This document shows, piece after piece, positions 9,333-17,292 of a stretch of DNA of 64,000 nucleotides; positions within the stretch are counted from its first letter, which is position 1; the number at the start of each line of letters is the position of its first letter. The stretch comes from an uncultured Oscillospiraceae bacterium (GTDB lineage Bacteria > Bacillota > Clostridia > Oscillospirales > Acutalibacteraceae), in NCBI GenBank assembly GCA_900546265.1, contig URCA01000011.1, positions 32,367 through 96,366 of the forward strand. Direction: 5' to 3'. The position numbers and the translations under genes were made by a program. The notes below the pieces were generated by a model. That model was not told the DNA's origin, did no database searches, and saw nothing but the letters and a program-made list of their open reading frames with translations.

Positions 9333-10337
9333 TTACTTCGCCTCAGACACCGCCACGGCACAGGCCACGGTTGCGCCGACCATGGGATTGTTGCCCATGC
9401 CGATGAGGCCCATCATTTCCACGTGGGCCGGCACAGAGGAAGAGCCGGCAAACTGGGCGTCGCCATGCATGCGGCCCATGGAGTCGGTCAAGCCGTAGGA
9501 AGCCGGGCCGGCCGCCACGTTGTCCGGATGCAGGGTGCGGCCCGTACCGCCGCCGGAAGCGACGGAGAAATATTTCTTATCGTTCTCCTGCGCCCACTTC
9601 TTATAGGTGCCCGCCACCAAGTGCTGGAACCGCGTCGGGTTGGTGGAGTTGCCGGTGATGGACACTTCCACGCCCTCATGCTGCATAATGGCCACGCCTT
9701 CCAGCACATCGTTGGCGCCGTAGCATTTGACTTTGGCGCGTTCGCCGTCGGAGAACGCCTTCTCACTGACGACCTTCAAATCGCCGGTATAGAAATCGTA
9801 TTCGGTATTCACATAGGTGAACCCGTTAATCCGGCTGATAATATACGCCGCATCCTTGCCAAGGCCGTTGAGAATAACCCGCAGGGGGTTCTTACGCACC
9901 TTATTGGCCGTGCGGGCGATGCCGATGGCGCCTTCGGCGGCGGCAAAGGATTCGTGTCCCGCCAGGAAGGCGAAGCAGGAGGTTTCCTCACTGAGCAGCA
10001 TTTTGCCCAGATTGCCATGGCCAAGGCCCACCTTGCGCTGTTCAGCGACAGAACCGGGCACGCAGAACGCCTGCAGCCCCTCGCCGATTACAGCGGAAGC
10101 CTCTGCGGCGTCAGTGACGCCTCTTTTCAGCGCCAGAGCCACGCCGAGCGTGTAGGCCCAGACGGCATTTTCAAACGCAATGGGCTGCACGCCCTTGACG
10201 ATCGACTCCACGTCAATCCCCTTGGACAGGCAGAGATCCCGGGCGTCTTCCATGGAACCAAGCTGATTGTCGGCCAAAAACTTTTCGATTTTGGCCATGC
10301 GGCGCTCTTTGCCCTCAAATTTCACATCGTTTGCCAT
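9333..10337 (-). CDS. GGGtGRT family protein
   Basis: A 334-residue cytosolic protein carrying the signature SGGGTGRTLHPDN that names the family. The family is widespread in anaerobic Clostridia and other anaerobes and is nearly always found next to a NifU-like scaffold, as here. The biochemical role is not established; the context suggests iron-sulfur or redox metabolism. It begins with ATG at 10337 after a GGAGG motif, 18 bp behind the scaffold gene at 10356, so the two form an operon. Length is as expected and no defect is seen. Confidence 0.9.
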   Translation of the reverse strand: MANDVKFEGKERRMAKIEKFLADNQLGSMEDARDLCLSKGIDVESIVKGVQPIAFENAVWAYTLGVALALKRGVTDAAEASAVIGEGLQAFCVPGSVAEQRKVGLGHGNLGKMLLSEETSCFAFLAGHESFAAAEGAIGIARTANKVRKNPLRVILNGLGKDAAYIISRINGFTYVNTEYDFYTGDLKVVSEKAFSDGERAKVKCYGANDVLEGVAIMQHEGVEVSITGNSTNPTRFQHLVAGTYKKWAQENDKKYFSVASGGGTGRTLHPDNVAAGPASYGLTDSMGRMHGDAQFAGSSSVPAHVEMMGLIGMGNNPMVGATVACAVAVSEAK

Positions 10338-10355
10338 TTGTCCGTCCTCCTACTC

Positions 10356-11048
10356 TTATTCCTCACGGGGATCGATGTACTTGGCAGCTCCGTCGAAGCG
10401 GCCGTACTGCCCGATATTCTTCTCATACGCGTCGTTCGGCTGCATGCCGTGACGGATATCCTCCAGCATTTTGCCCAGCTTAACGAACTGGTAGCCGGTA
10501 ACCTCGCCCTCTTCATCCAACGCCAATTTGGTCACATAGCCCTCGGCCATTTCGAGATACCGGACGCCCTTGGCCTTGGTGGAATACATGGTGCCCACCT
10601 GAGAGCGCAGGCCCTTGCCCAGATCCTCCAGGCCGGCGCCGATGGGAAGACCGTCCTCAGAGAACGCGGACTGGGAGCGGCCGTAAACCAGCTGCTGGAA
10701 CAGCTCCCGCATCGCCACATTGATGGCGTCGCAGACCAGGTCGGTGTTCAGGCATTCCAGCAGGGTTTTGCCCGGCAGGATTTCGGCGGCCATAGCGGCG
10801 GAGTGGGTCATGCCGGAGCAGCCGACAGTTTCCACCAGAGCCTCCTCCACAATGCCCTCCTTCACGTTCAGGGTCAGTTTGCAGGTGCCCTGCTGAGGAG
10901 CGCACCAGCCCACACCGTGAGAGAGGCCGGAAATATCGGAAATCTGGGTGGATTTCACCCATTTGCCCTCTTCCGGAATGGGGGCGGGGCCGTGGTGAGG
11001 GCCCTTCTTCACTATGCACATTTGTTCCACTTCATGGGAATAGTTCAT
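10356..11048 (-). CDS. NifU/IscU-like iron-sulfur scaffold protein
   Basis: A 230-residue protein with the IscU-type cluster-ligand pattern: Cys in GWCAPQQGTCKL, Cys in VGCSGMTHSAAM and a Cys in LECLNTDLVCDAI. It would hold a nascent Fe-S cluster for transfer to apo-proteins in the cytosol. It differs from standard IscU by a longer C-terminal part (to IDPREE). It is paired with the GGGtGRT gene downstream. AGGAG lies 7 bp before the ATG at 11048. Confidence 0.85.
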   Translation of the reverse strand: MNYSHEVEQMCIVKKGPHHGPAPIPEEGKWVKSTQISDISGLSHGVGWCAPQQGTCKLTLNVKEGIVEEALVETVGCSGMTHSAAMAAEILPGKTLLECLNTDLVCDAINVAMRELFQQLVYGRSQSAFSEDGLPIGAGLEDLGKGLRSQVGTMYSTKAKGVRYLEMAEGYVTKLALDEEGEVTGYQFVKLGKMLEDIRHGMQPNDAYEKNIGQYGRFDGAAKYIDPREE

Positions 11049-11129
11049 AATTGTACTCCTTTCGGCTTATACTGCCGCGCTGCCGCCGGATGCCGGTCAG
11101 GCCCGCTGCATGTTTGTCACGCTTTTTCT

Positions 11130-11158
11130 ATTATACCGAAACTGCGCCGCCTGCGCAA
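11130..11158 (-). promoter_or_regulatory. Sigma-A promoter of the scaffold-GGGtGRT operon
   Basis: TTGCGC (11153-11158) is 17 bp from a perfect TATAAT (11130-11135) on the minus strand, leaving about 75 nt of leader before the ATG at 11048. Confidence 0.65.
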
Positions 11159-11268
11159 GCCCCGCCCACGGGAATTGACGAAAAATTCACAAAAGAAAAA
11201 GCGCCGGATAGCCTGACGAATTTAATAGAGTTTGCACAATAGCGGACAGCTGGAATTCCATTGTCATG

Positions 11269-11306
11269 AAAAATTCCACCGCGGCCAAACCGCGGTGGAA
11301 TTTTTA
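11269..11306 (-). terminator. Rho-independent terminator of rpsF-ssb-rpsR
   Basis: A strong stem ATTCCACCGCGG/CCGCGGTGGAAT with a 5-nt loop, flanked by A and T tracts on both sides. It works in either direction but lies just behind the rpsR stop. Confidence 0.85.
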
Positions 11307-11314
11307 AAACCGTA

Positions 11315-11569
11315 TTATTCGCTCACAAAGGGCAGGAGCGCAATCTGACGGGCGCGTTTGATGGCGACGGTCAGGTCCCGCTGATGGCGGGCACAGGTGC
11401 CGGTCACGCGGCGGGGAAGGATCTTCGCCCGCTCGGACATGAAACGGCGCAGACGGGCCACGTCTTTGTAGTCGATGGAATCGATTTTATCCACGCAAAA
11501 CTGGCAAACCTTACGGCGGCCCTTCCGGCCTCCGCGGCCGCCCGGGCGTTCGGATCTCTCAAAAGCCAT
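11315..11569 (-). CDS. rpsR: 30S ribosomal protein bS18
   Basis: An 84-residue protein when started at ATG 11569, which lies 9 bp after AGGAGG; an ATG two codons earlier is too close to that site. It contains RRKVCQFCVDKIDSIDYKD and TGTCARHQRDLTVAIKRAR, the canonical bS18 sequence. The CxxC and C-x2-H pairs mark the zinc-binding form. It binds S6 in the platform of the small subunit, and S6 is encoded two genes upstream. The order rpsF-ssb-rpsR is the classical one. Confidence 0.95.
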   Translation of the reverse strand: MAFERSERPGGRGGRKGRRKVCQFCVDKIDSIDYKDVARLRRFMSERAKILPRRVTGTCARHQRDLTVAIKRARQIALLPFVSE

Positions 11570-11596
11570 GAGCATTGGCCTCCTTTTCTAAAGCGT

Positions 11597-12052
11597 TCAG
11601 AACGGCAAATCGTCATCCCCGACAATTTCCTCAAAATCGCCCGCATTGGCGGTGGAAAAAGCAGGGGGCGTTTCGCTGTACTGGGGAATCTGGGAATCAT
11701 ACCGGGAGCCGCCGGACGGCGCTCCGCCTGCATTTTTGGATTCAGCAAAGAAAGCGTTGTCGATAACCACCTCAAAGGCCGTGCGTTTGTTGCCATCCTT
11801 ATCGGTGTAGTTCCTGGACTGCAGCGAGCCCTGCAGCGCGATGCGCTGTCCCTTGTGGAAATACCGGCAGATGAACTCGGCAGTCTGCCGCCAGGCGACA
11901 CAGTTGATGAAATCCGCCTGACGCTGCTCCGCTCCCTTAGGCTGGTAAGCCCGGTCGACAGCGACACTGAAGCTGGTCACGGGAGTCTGCGTCTGGGTGT
12001 GCCGAAGCTCGGGATCCGCCGTGAGACGGCCTAATAAGCAAACCACATTCAT
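11597..12052 (-). CDS. ssb: Single-stranded DNA-binding protein
   Basis: A 151-residue protein with an OB-fold N-terminal domain (MNVVCLLGRLTADPELR, INCVAWRQTAEFICRYF, GQRIALQGSLQSRNY). It has a short flexible Gly/Ser-rich linker and the acidic protein-interaction tip EEIVGDDDLPF. It coats single-stranded DNA during replication and repair and recruits partners through the tip. It lies between rpsF and rpsR in the usual operon. Confidence 0.95.
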   Translation of the reverse strand: MNVVCLLGRLTADPELRHTQTQTPVTSFSVAVDRAYQPKGAEQRQADFINCVAWRQTAEFICRYFHKGQRIALQGSLQSRNYTDKDGNKRTAFEVVIDNAFFAESKNAGGAPSGGSRYDSQIPQYSETPPAFSTANAGDFEEIVGDDDLPF

Positions 12053-12066
12053 AGTGACGCCCTCCC

Positions 12067-12408
12067 TTACTTCTCTTCCGCTTTCGCTTCTTCTTTTTTC
12101 ACGACTTCCTTGGTCTCTTCCTTGCGGATGATCATCGAGCGAAGCACGCCGTCGGTGATCTTGCTGACACGGTCGAGCTCAGCCGGGAATTCCGGGCCGC
12201 TCACGAAATTGTACAGCACGTAGAAACCATCGGCTTCGTCGTTGATGAGATACGCCAGCCGGCGCTTTCCCCATTCATCGATTTCGCCAATTTCCGCATT
12301 CTGCTCGATCAAGGACTTGAATTTCTCCTTGATTTCCGCAACGCCCTCTTCTCCAAGCGTCAGGGAGAAGATAAAGACTGCCTCGTAAGAACCTTTGACT
12401 GTGGGCAT
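12067..12408 (-). CDS. rpsF: 30S ribosomal protein bS6
   Basis: A 113-residue protein (MPTVKGSYEAVFIFSL ... IDEWGKRRLAYLIND). The start at 12408 follows AGGAGG by 8 bp; a longer upstream reading is non-coding leader. The C-terminus ends in a charged Glu/Lys-rich tail (KKEEAKAEEK) as in many Firmicutes. It is the first gene of the operon with ssb and rpsR, behind a strong promoter and a leader of about 115 nt. Confidence 0.95.
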   Translation of the reverse strand: MPTVKGSYEAVFIFSLTLGEEGVAEIKEKFKSLIEQNAEIGEIDEWGKRRLAYLINDEADGFYVLYNFVSGPEFPAELDRVSKITDGVLRSMIIRKEETKEVVKKEEAKAEEK

Positions 12409-12522
12409 AAGTTGCACCTCCTTATGGTCTGATGGCCTCTCTTCAAAACGAGGGAGGCAAGGATAACGGCGAAAACTCTTCCCGCCGAACGGCCCGTTTA
12501 CAGGTTTCCCCAAAATAGGCAC
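12409..12522 (-). promoter_or_regulatory. Leader of the rpsF operon, possible S6:S18 autoregulatory RNA
   Basis: The transcript from the promoter at 12529-12557 would begin near 12522 and carry about 115 nt before the rpsF start, with GC-rich complementary segments (GGGCCGTTCGGCGGG; GCCTCCCTC/GAGAGGCC). In many bacteria the S6:S18 complex represses its own operon through such a leader. I did not confirm the conserved CCG-bulge structure, so this is inference from position and length. Confidence 0.35.
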
Positions 12523-12528
12523 CAAAGT

Positions 12529-12557
12529 ATTATAGCAGTCTTGTCCCCTACCGTCAA
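12529..12557 (-). promoter_or_regulatory. Strong sigma-A promoter of rpsF-ssb-rpsR
   Basis: TTGACG (12552-12557), 17-bp spacer, TATAAT (12529-12534) on the minus strand. It is divergent from the prfB promoter. Confidence 0.85.
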
Positions 12558-12598
12558 GCCCTAAAACCGCTGCCGGCCGGTTTTTCTGGAATTTTTTC

Positions 12599-12627
12599 TT
12601 TACATTGGGCAGTCTATCCTATATAAT
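12599..12627 (+). promoter_or_regulatory. Strong sigma-A promoter of prfB
   Basis: TTTACA (12599-12604), 17-bp spacer, TATAAT (12622-12627), about 110 bp before the prfB start. Confidence 0.8.
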
Positions 12628-12736
12628 AAGCGATGGATTGCGTCAAGGGAGAAATCCCTGTTGACAGTGGAATGACGCCGGCGCCAAGCCATGTTTGGCA
12701 TCGCCTGTATTTTGAGAGCACAGAAGGATGGATACT

Positions 12737-13861
12737 ATGCTGCAATTTGAAGAATTACGGCTGCGGCTGGAGGGTCTTCTCCCCGACATCGAGGATCTGG
12801 CCCATGCCGTGGGCATCAAGCAGATGCTCGCCGAAACCGAAGAACTGGACGCCCGGGCCGCGGCGGACGGTTTTTGGGACGATATGGACGCCGCCCAAAA
12901 GGTGGTGCAGAAAACCGCCATTCTCAAAGCAAAAATCGAATCCTATAACCGTCTGGTGGCCGATTACCACGACGCCATGACCCTCATCGAGCTGGCCAAC
13001 GAGGAGGAGGATGCCTCGCTGGTGGACGAATGCACCGAAAGCGTGGAACGCATCGCCGCTGAAATCGACAAGCAGCGGCTGGCCACCCTGCTGACCGGGG
13101 AATACGACGCGAAAAACGCGATACTCACCTTTCACGCGGGGGCGGGCGGTACCGAAGCCCAGGACTGGGCCGAGATGCTCTACCGCATGTATACCCACTG
13201 GGCGGAGAGCCACGGCTTCCAGTATAAGATTCTCGATTATCTGGACGGCGACGAGGCGGGCCTGAAAAGCGCCTCCATCGAAATCCTGGGTACCAACGTA
13301 TACGGCTATCTCAAGGGAGAAGCCGGCGTGCACCGGCTGGTGCGCATCTCCCCCTTCGATTCCTCCGGCCGTCGGCACACCTCCTTCGCCGCGCTGGAGG
13401 TCATCCCGGAGATCGACGACACCGTGGAGGTGGATATCCGTCCGGAGGACATCAAAATGGATGTGTTCCGTTCTTCCGGCGCCGGCGGGCAGCACATTAA
13501 CAAAACCTCCTCCGCCGTCCGGCTGACCCATATTCCCACCGGCATCGTCGTGGCCTGCCAGAACGAACGCAGCCAGTTTCAGAACCGCGACAAGGCCATG
13601 AGCATGCTGAAATCCAAGCTGGTGGAAATCAAAGAGCGCGAACATCTCGAGCGCATCGAGGACATCAAGGGCAGCCAGTCCCAAATAGCCTGGGGCAGTC
13701 AAATCCGTTCGTATGTGTTCATGCCGTACACCTTGGCCAAAGATCACCGCACCGGTTTTGAAATGGGCAACATTCAGGCGGTGATGGATGGGGAAATCGA
13801 CGGCTTCATCAATGCCTATCTGAAAGCCGCCGCCAACGGCACTCTGGGATATAAAGAATAA
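12737..13861 (+). CDS. prfB: Peptide chain release factor 2
   Basis: A 374-residue class-I release factor. The start ATG at 12737 lies 8 bp after GAAGGA; the ATG at 12728 overlaps that site. GAGGQHINKTSSAVR holds the GGQ motif that triggers peptidyl-tRNA hydrolysis. The anticodon-like region reads SPFDSSGRRHTSFAALEV, with the RF2-type SPF motif that reads UGA/UAA. HAGAGGTEAQDW is also typical. The frame is continuous from the start, so the programmed +1 frameshift that regulates RF2 in many bacteria is absent. A terminator follows directly. Confidence 0.95.
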   Translation: MLQFEELRLRLEGLLPDIEDLAHAVGIKQMLAETEELDARAAADGFWDDMDAAQKVVQKTAILKAKIESYNRLVADYHDAMTLIELANEEEDASLVDECTESVERIAAEIDKQRLATLLTGEYDAKNAILTFHAGAGGTEAQDWAEMLYRMYTHWAESHGFQYKILDYLDGDEAGLKSASIEILGTNVYGYLKGEAGVHRLVRISPFDSSGRRHTSFAALEVIPEIDDTVEVDIRPEDIKMDVFRSSGAGGQHINKTSSAVRLTHIPTGIVVACQNERSQFQNRDKAMSMLKSKLVEIKEREHLERIEDIKGSQSQIAWGSQIRSYVFMPYTLAKDHRTGFEMGNIQAVMDGEIDGFINAYLKAAANGTLGYKE

Positions 13862-13866
13862 TCGGC

Positions 13867-13900
13867 CTCCCCGTCCGCTTCGCCGGACGGGGAGTTTTCT
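13867..13900 (+). terminator. Rho-independent terminator of prfB
   Basis: An 11-bp stem CTCCCCGTCCG/CGGACGGGGAG followed by TTTTCT, starting 6 bp past the prfB stop. Confidence 0.9.
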
Positions 13901-14008
13901 GTCTGCGGGAACCGGAATGGAAAGCGCGCATATGCTGGTAGTGGACGGCCTTGTTCCCCCTGTCGAACCCGGCCCATCCTCCTGCAACATACAGAAAGGA
14001 GCCTTTCC

Positions 14009-14224
14009 ATGAAACTGTCCCGCAGGCGCCTTTGTCGTCTGTTTCCCGGTCTTCCCTTCTGCCGTCCGGGGCCACAGCCGCCAAGACCAACGCCTCCCCC
14101 TCCGCCGCCTCCCCGGCCGCCTCGTCCTCCCTTCCCTCCGCCCAAGCCGCAGCCGCCGCGTCCACCGGCGCCCCCTCCTCCTCCGCCCAGACCTCCCCGG
14201 CCGCCCAGACCACAGCCTCGTTGA
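14009..14224 (+). CDS. Small proline-rich hypothetical protein
   Basis: A 71-residue frame that starts 7 bp after AAAGGAG and ends just before a good terminator, so a transcription unit is likely. The product starts MKLSRRRLCRLF and then is almost entirely Pro with Arg. The overlapping frame gives a Ser/Ala-rich chain (open from upstream to 14232) similar in composition to the lipoprotein linkers of this genome, so a frameshift that switched the linker frame is possible. No function can be assigned. Confidence 0.4.
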   Translation: MKLSRRRLCRLFPGLPFCRPGPQPPRPTPPPPPPPRPPRPPFPPPKPQPPRPPAPPPPPPRPPRPPRPQPR

Positions 14225-14230
14225 GAAAAT

Positions 14231-14272
14231 AGCAGCCCCGCCGATCCGATAGATCGGCGGGGTTGCTATTTT
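14231..14272 (+). terminator. Rho-independent terminator after the proline-rich gene
   Basis: A 16-bp stem (AGCAGCCCCGCCGATC and its complement with one wobble) with a 5-nt loop, then ATTTT. Confidence 0.85.
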
Positions 14273-14281
14273 GCCCAAATG

Positions 14282-14390
14282 GTGGTATAATAACCTCACG
14301 GCGTTCTCCAAAGCCTTGCAGCGCAAGCCTTTGGACGCCTGAGAGAACATGGAACCACTCCGGAACGGTCTAAGCCGTTCCGGACTAAGG
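14282..14390 (+). repeat. Tandem structured repeat, unit 1
   Basis: A 109-bp unit that opens with GTGGTATAAT (an extended -10 motif; TTGCTA lies 17 bp upstream). Two clean hairpins follow: CCAAAG-C-CTTGC/GCAAG-C-CTTTGG at 14308-14334, extended by GCGT/ACGC, and CCGGAACGG/CCGTTCCGG at 14360-14383. It is repeated 132 bp further on with four substitutions. No reading frame fits. It may be a small RNA gene with its own promoter. Confidence 0.7.
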
Positions 14391-14413
14391 AGGGCGGCGC
14401 TCCCCGCCGCCTT

Positions 14414-14522
14414 GTGGTATAATAACCTCACAGCGTTCTCCAAAGCCTTGCAGCGTAAGCCTTTGGACGCCTGAGAGAACATGGAACCACTCCGGAACGG
14501 TCGGAGCCGTTCCGGACTAAGG
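14414..14522 (+). repeat. Tandem structured repeat, unit 2
   Basis: The second copy is identical in length to unit 1 and differs at four positions. One change (C to T in the inner stem) turns a G-C pair into G-U, and two fall in the loop of the second hairpin, so both hairpins are preserved. It opens with GTGGTATAAT again. A third GTGGTATAAT at 14550, 136 bp on, begins a truncated unit that leads into the response-regulator gene. Confidence 0.7.
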
Positions 14523-14549
14523 TAGGCAGCACGCTGCACGTGCCGCTTT

Positions 14550-14559
14550 GTGGTATAAT
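14550..14559 (+). promoter_or_regulatory. Extended -10 promoter of the two-component operon
   Basis: GTGGTATAAT is the third copy of the motif that opens the two tandem repeats. It lies 32 bp before the response-regulator start. No good -35 is seen, as is usual for TG-extended -10 promoters. Confidence 0.55.
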
Positions 14560-14590
14560 GAAACTGGTGTCATGTAAGGGAGGCGGAACG

Positions 14591-15259
14591 ATGCGTGTGC
14601 TGATTGTAGAGGACGAGGTGCGTCTGGCCGAGGCGCTGGGCCAGATTATGAGTGAGCAGAAATACGCCGTGGACGTAGTGTATACCGGAACGGACGGCCT
14701 GGATTACGCCCTGTCCGGCCTGTACGACGTGATTGTGCTGGACGTGATGCTGCCCGGGCGCAGCGGCTTCGACATCGTGCGGGAGCTGCGGGCCCATAAG
14801 CTGAGCACCCCGGTGCTCATGCTCACCGCCCGGGACGAAACCGCCGATAAGGTGACCGGCCTGGACTGCGGGGCGGATGACTATATGACCAAGCCCTTTG
14901 TGCCGGACGAGCTGCTGGCCAGGGTGCGGGCTCTCTCCCGGCGGCAGGGTGAGGTGGTGCTGGAGGAGATGCGCTATGGGGATCTCACGCTGCATCTGTC
15001 CACCTATACACTCCAGTGCGGCGCCAAATCCATTCACCTGGGCTTTAAGGAGTACGAGGTGCTCCGCATTTTGATGGTCAGCCCCCATACGGTGGTGCCC
15101 AAGGAGGAGCTGCTGACCAAGGTCTGGGGGATGGAATCCGACGCGGAGGACAACAATGTGGAGGTCTATATTTCGTTCCTGCGCAAGAAGTTTTTTTATC
15201 TCGGATCCCGCGTCGGCATCGGCACGGTGCGCAAGGTGGGATACCGGCTGGAAGGGTAA
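14591..15259 (+). CDS. OmpR-family response regulator
   Basis: A 222-residue protein started at ATG 14591 after GGGAGG. The receiver domain spans residues 1-115 with acidic pocket E7/D8, phospho-acceptor D51 (VIVLDVMLPG) and K101 (TKPF). The C-terminal winged helix (GFKEYEVLRILM, PKEELLTKVWG, VEVYISFLRKK, GTVRKVGYRLEG) is typical of OmpR/PhoB regulators. It lies 12 bp upstream of its histidine kinase, and the tandem repeats with promoters precede it. The signal and target genes are unknown. Confidence 0.92.
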   Translation: MRVLIVEDEVRLAEALGQIMSEQKYAVDVVYTGTDGLDYALSGLYDVIVLDVMLPGRSGFDIVRELRAHKLSTPVLMLTARDETADKVTGLDCGADDYMTKPFVPDELLARVRALSRRQGEVVLEEMRYGDLTLHLSTYTLQCGAKSIHLGFKEYEVLRILMVSPHTVVPKEELLTKVWGMESDAEDNNVEVYISFLRKKFFYLGSRVGIGTVRKVGYRLEG

Positions 15260-15271
15260 GGAGGCAGGACC

Positions 15272-16507
15272 ATGCTGCAGAAGCTGCGCCGGAAATTTGT
15301 CCTGATCAATATGCTGCTGGTTTCGGCGGTGCTGCTGATCGCCTTCACCGCGTTGTGTGTGTTCACCTACCAGCGATTGTATAACGAGAGTCACGACGCC
15401 ATGCGCCGCGCCCTGGACCGGGAGGGGGGGAAGACCCCGCCAAAATCCGAGATCGGCGGTAAGCCCTTTTCGCCCCCCGGCGCTCTGACACCGGTGTTCT
15501 GCGTGTTGGTCGGCGCGGACGGCGCCGTGCGCACGGTGACCGAGGACACCGCGGTGGATATGTCGGAGGAAACCCTCGCCCAGGCGGTGTCCTTGGCGCT
15601 GGAGGGGGACAGGGACGAGGGGGTGCTGAACGCCCTCAACCTCCGCTATCTGCTGCGGGAAACCGCCGCGGGGACCAAAATCGCCTTTGCGGATCGCAGC
15701 GGGGAAATCCGGTCGATGCTCAGCCTGGTGATCACCTCCCTGCTGGTGGGCCTGGGCGGGCTGACGGCGTTTTTCTTCATCAGCCTGTTTCTGTCAAGCT
15801 GGGCGCTGCGGCCGGTCAAACGGGCCTGGGAGCAGCAGCGGCAGTTTGTGGCCGACGCGTCCCATGAATTGAAAACACCCCTGACCGTGATCCTGGCCAA
15901 TACCGACATCCTCCTGGCCCATAAGGAGGAGTCCATCGCCCGGCAGGAAAAATGGGTGGCCTACATCGGGGACGAGGCCCGCCGGATGAAGGGCCTGGTG
16001 GACGACATGCTGTTCCTGGCCAAGGCGGACGCGGCCCGGGAACCGCTTCCCGCCCTGCCGCTGAGCCTCAGCGACGCGGTCTGGAGCTGTCTGCTGCCCT
16101 TTGAGTCGGTGGCGTATGAGCAGGGGATCACCCTGTGCAGCGACGTGGCGCCGGATATCCAGGTCACCGGCGATGAAGGGCAGCTCAAGCAGCTGGTCCG
16201 GATTCTGCTGGACAACGCCTGCAAATACGCGGGGGAGAAGGGTGTCGTCACCCTGACCCTGGAGCGGGAAGGGGACAAGGCCCGGCTTATGGTCAATAAC
16301 ACCGGCGCGCCCATCCCGCCGGAGCATCTGCCCCGCCTGTTTGAACGCTTTTACCGGGCCGATCCCTCCCGTTCGCGGGATCAGGGCGGTTACGGCCTGG
16401 GGCTGGCCATCGCCCACAGCATCACGGGCCGTCACCGGGGCCGGATTACGGTGGACAGCCAGGAAAAAACGGGAACCACCTTCACCGTGTGGCTCCCGCT
16501 GAAATAA
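15272..16507 (+). CDS. Sensor histidine kinase
   Basis: A 411-residue membrane kinase with helices at about 11-33 and 150-175 enclosing a short extracellular sensor of about 115 residues. The phospho-acceptor is H198 in DASHELKTPLTVILAN. The ATP-binding domain shows LVRILLDNACKYA (N box), FERFYRADPSRSRDQGG and YGLGLAIAHSI (G boxes). It phosphorylates the regulator encoded just upstream. The small sensor lacks a recognisable ligand fold. Confidence 0.92.
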   Translation: MLQKLRRKFVLINMLLVSAVLLIAFTALCVFTYQRLYNESHDAMRRALDREGGKTPPKSEIGGKPFSPPGALTPVFCVLVGADGAVRTVTEDTAVDMSEETLAQAVSLALEGDRDEGVLNALNLRYLLRETAAGTKIAFADRSGEIRSMLSLVITSLLVGLGGLTAFFFISLFLSSWALRPVKRAWEQQRQFVADASHELKTPLTVILANTDILLAHKEESIARQEKWVAYIGDEARRMKGLVDDMLFLAKADAAREPLPALPLSLSDAVWSCLLPFESVAYEQGITLCSDVAPDIQVTGDEGQLKQLVRILLDNACKYAGEKGVVTLTLEREGDKARLMVNNTGAPIPPEHLPRLFERFYRADPSRSRDQGGYGLGLAIAHSITGRHRGRITVDSQEKTGTTFTVWLPLK

Positions 16508-16524
16508 AGCCCGTCCCGCCTTCG

Positions 16525-16553
16525 TTGACAAACGGCGAAAACCTTTCTATAAT
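16525..16553 (+). promoter_or_regulatory. Consensus sigma-A promoter of the signal peptidase gene
   Basis: TTGACA, 17-bp spacer, TATAAT: a perfect match, 18 bp after the kinase stop. The signal peptidase gene is therefore transcribed on its own. Confidence 0.85.
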
Positions 16554-16640
16554 GAACCAAAGGCTCATCCCGTGCGATAGGGTAGCGGGCGTGGACAGCA
16601 TCGTTGACGCCGTATCACCCGGAAAGGTTTGGTACGCAAC

Positions 16641-17285
16641 ATGGACGACAACCAAAGAACACAGGCCGCAGCGCTGCTTCCCGCGCGCAGAGCCCTGGCC
16701 ATCGCCGGCCGGGTTCTCACGGTGTTGATCGCGTTGATCGCCATCCTGGCGACGCTGTTTACGATCGTTTCCGTCGCCACCTTCGACAAGGTCGAGGGGA
16801 AGGGGCTGTTCGGCTATAAGTTTTCCATCGTGCGGTCCGATTCCATGAAAAGCGAATTTGCCGCGGGCGACGTGGTGGTCACCAAGGCCGACAGCCGGAT
16901 GGAGGTGAAGCCGGGCGACATCATCACCTTCCGCTCCATCGACCCCGCTAATTACGGCGAGGTGGTGACGCATAAGGTGCAGGAGCTGACGAGCTACGAG
17001 GGAAAGGACGCCTATGTGACCTACGGCACCGCCAACGAATCGGCGGACAGCTATCCGGCGCTCAAGGAGAAGGTGATCGGCCAGTACCGCTTTCGGCTGC
17101 CCAAGGCCGGGGCTTTGTTCGACTATCTCAAATCCCCGGCCGGCTACTTTGTGTTGCTTTTCCTCCCCTTTTTCCTCCTCATGCTGTCCCAGGGAATTCG
17201 TTTTTTTCGCCTGTTCAAACAATATAAGGAGCGGCAAGGCCCCCGGCCCCAAGGCGAAGAAACGCCCCCCGCATCCATAGAGTAG
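16641..17285 (+). CDS. Signal peptidase I, S26B (SipW/archaeal/ER-like) type
   Basis: A 214-residue membrane protein with helices at about 20-48 and 165-190. Catalytic Ser 68 lies in RSDSMKSE and His 111 in VVTHKV. A His in place of the usual Lys defines the SipW/ER-like class. It would cleave signal peptides at the outer membrane face. Other members of this class process special substrates such as biofilm or spore proteins; the substrate here is unknown. The ATG at 16641 is 13 bp from GGAAAGG; a TTG at 16629 is too close to that site. The C-terminal tail is Pro-rich and cytosolic. Confidence 0.85.
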   Translation: MDDNQRTQAAALLPARRALAIAGRVLTVLIALIAILATLFTIVSVATFDKVEGKGLFGYKFSIVRSDSMKSEFAAGDVVVTKADSRMEVKPGDIITFRSIDPANYGEVVTHKVQELTSYEGKDAYVTYGTANESADSYPALKEKVIGQYRFRLPKAGALFDYLKSPAGYFVLLFLPFFLLMLSQGIRFFRLFKQYKERQGPRPQGEETPPASIE

Positions 17286-17292
17286 AGACAAC

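Noticed and set aside
12640..12760. Programmed +1 frameshift site at the start of prfB
   Set aside because: The frame is continuous from the ATG at 12737 through the GGQ motif, and no in-frame UGA with a slippery CUU was found.
14282..14559. Direct repeats considered as a CRISPR array
   Set aside because: Only two full units of 109 bp with internal promoters and 23-27 bp between them, and no cas genes.
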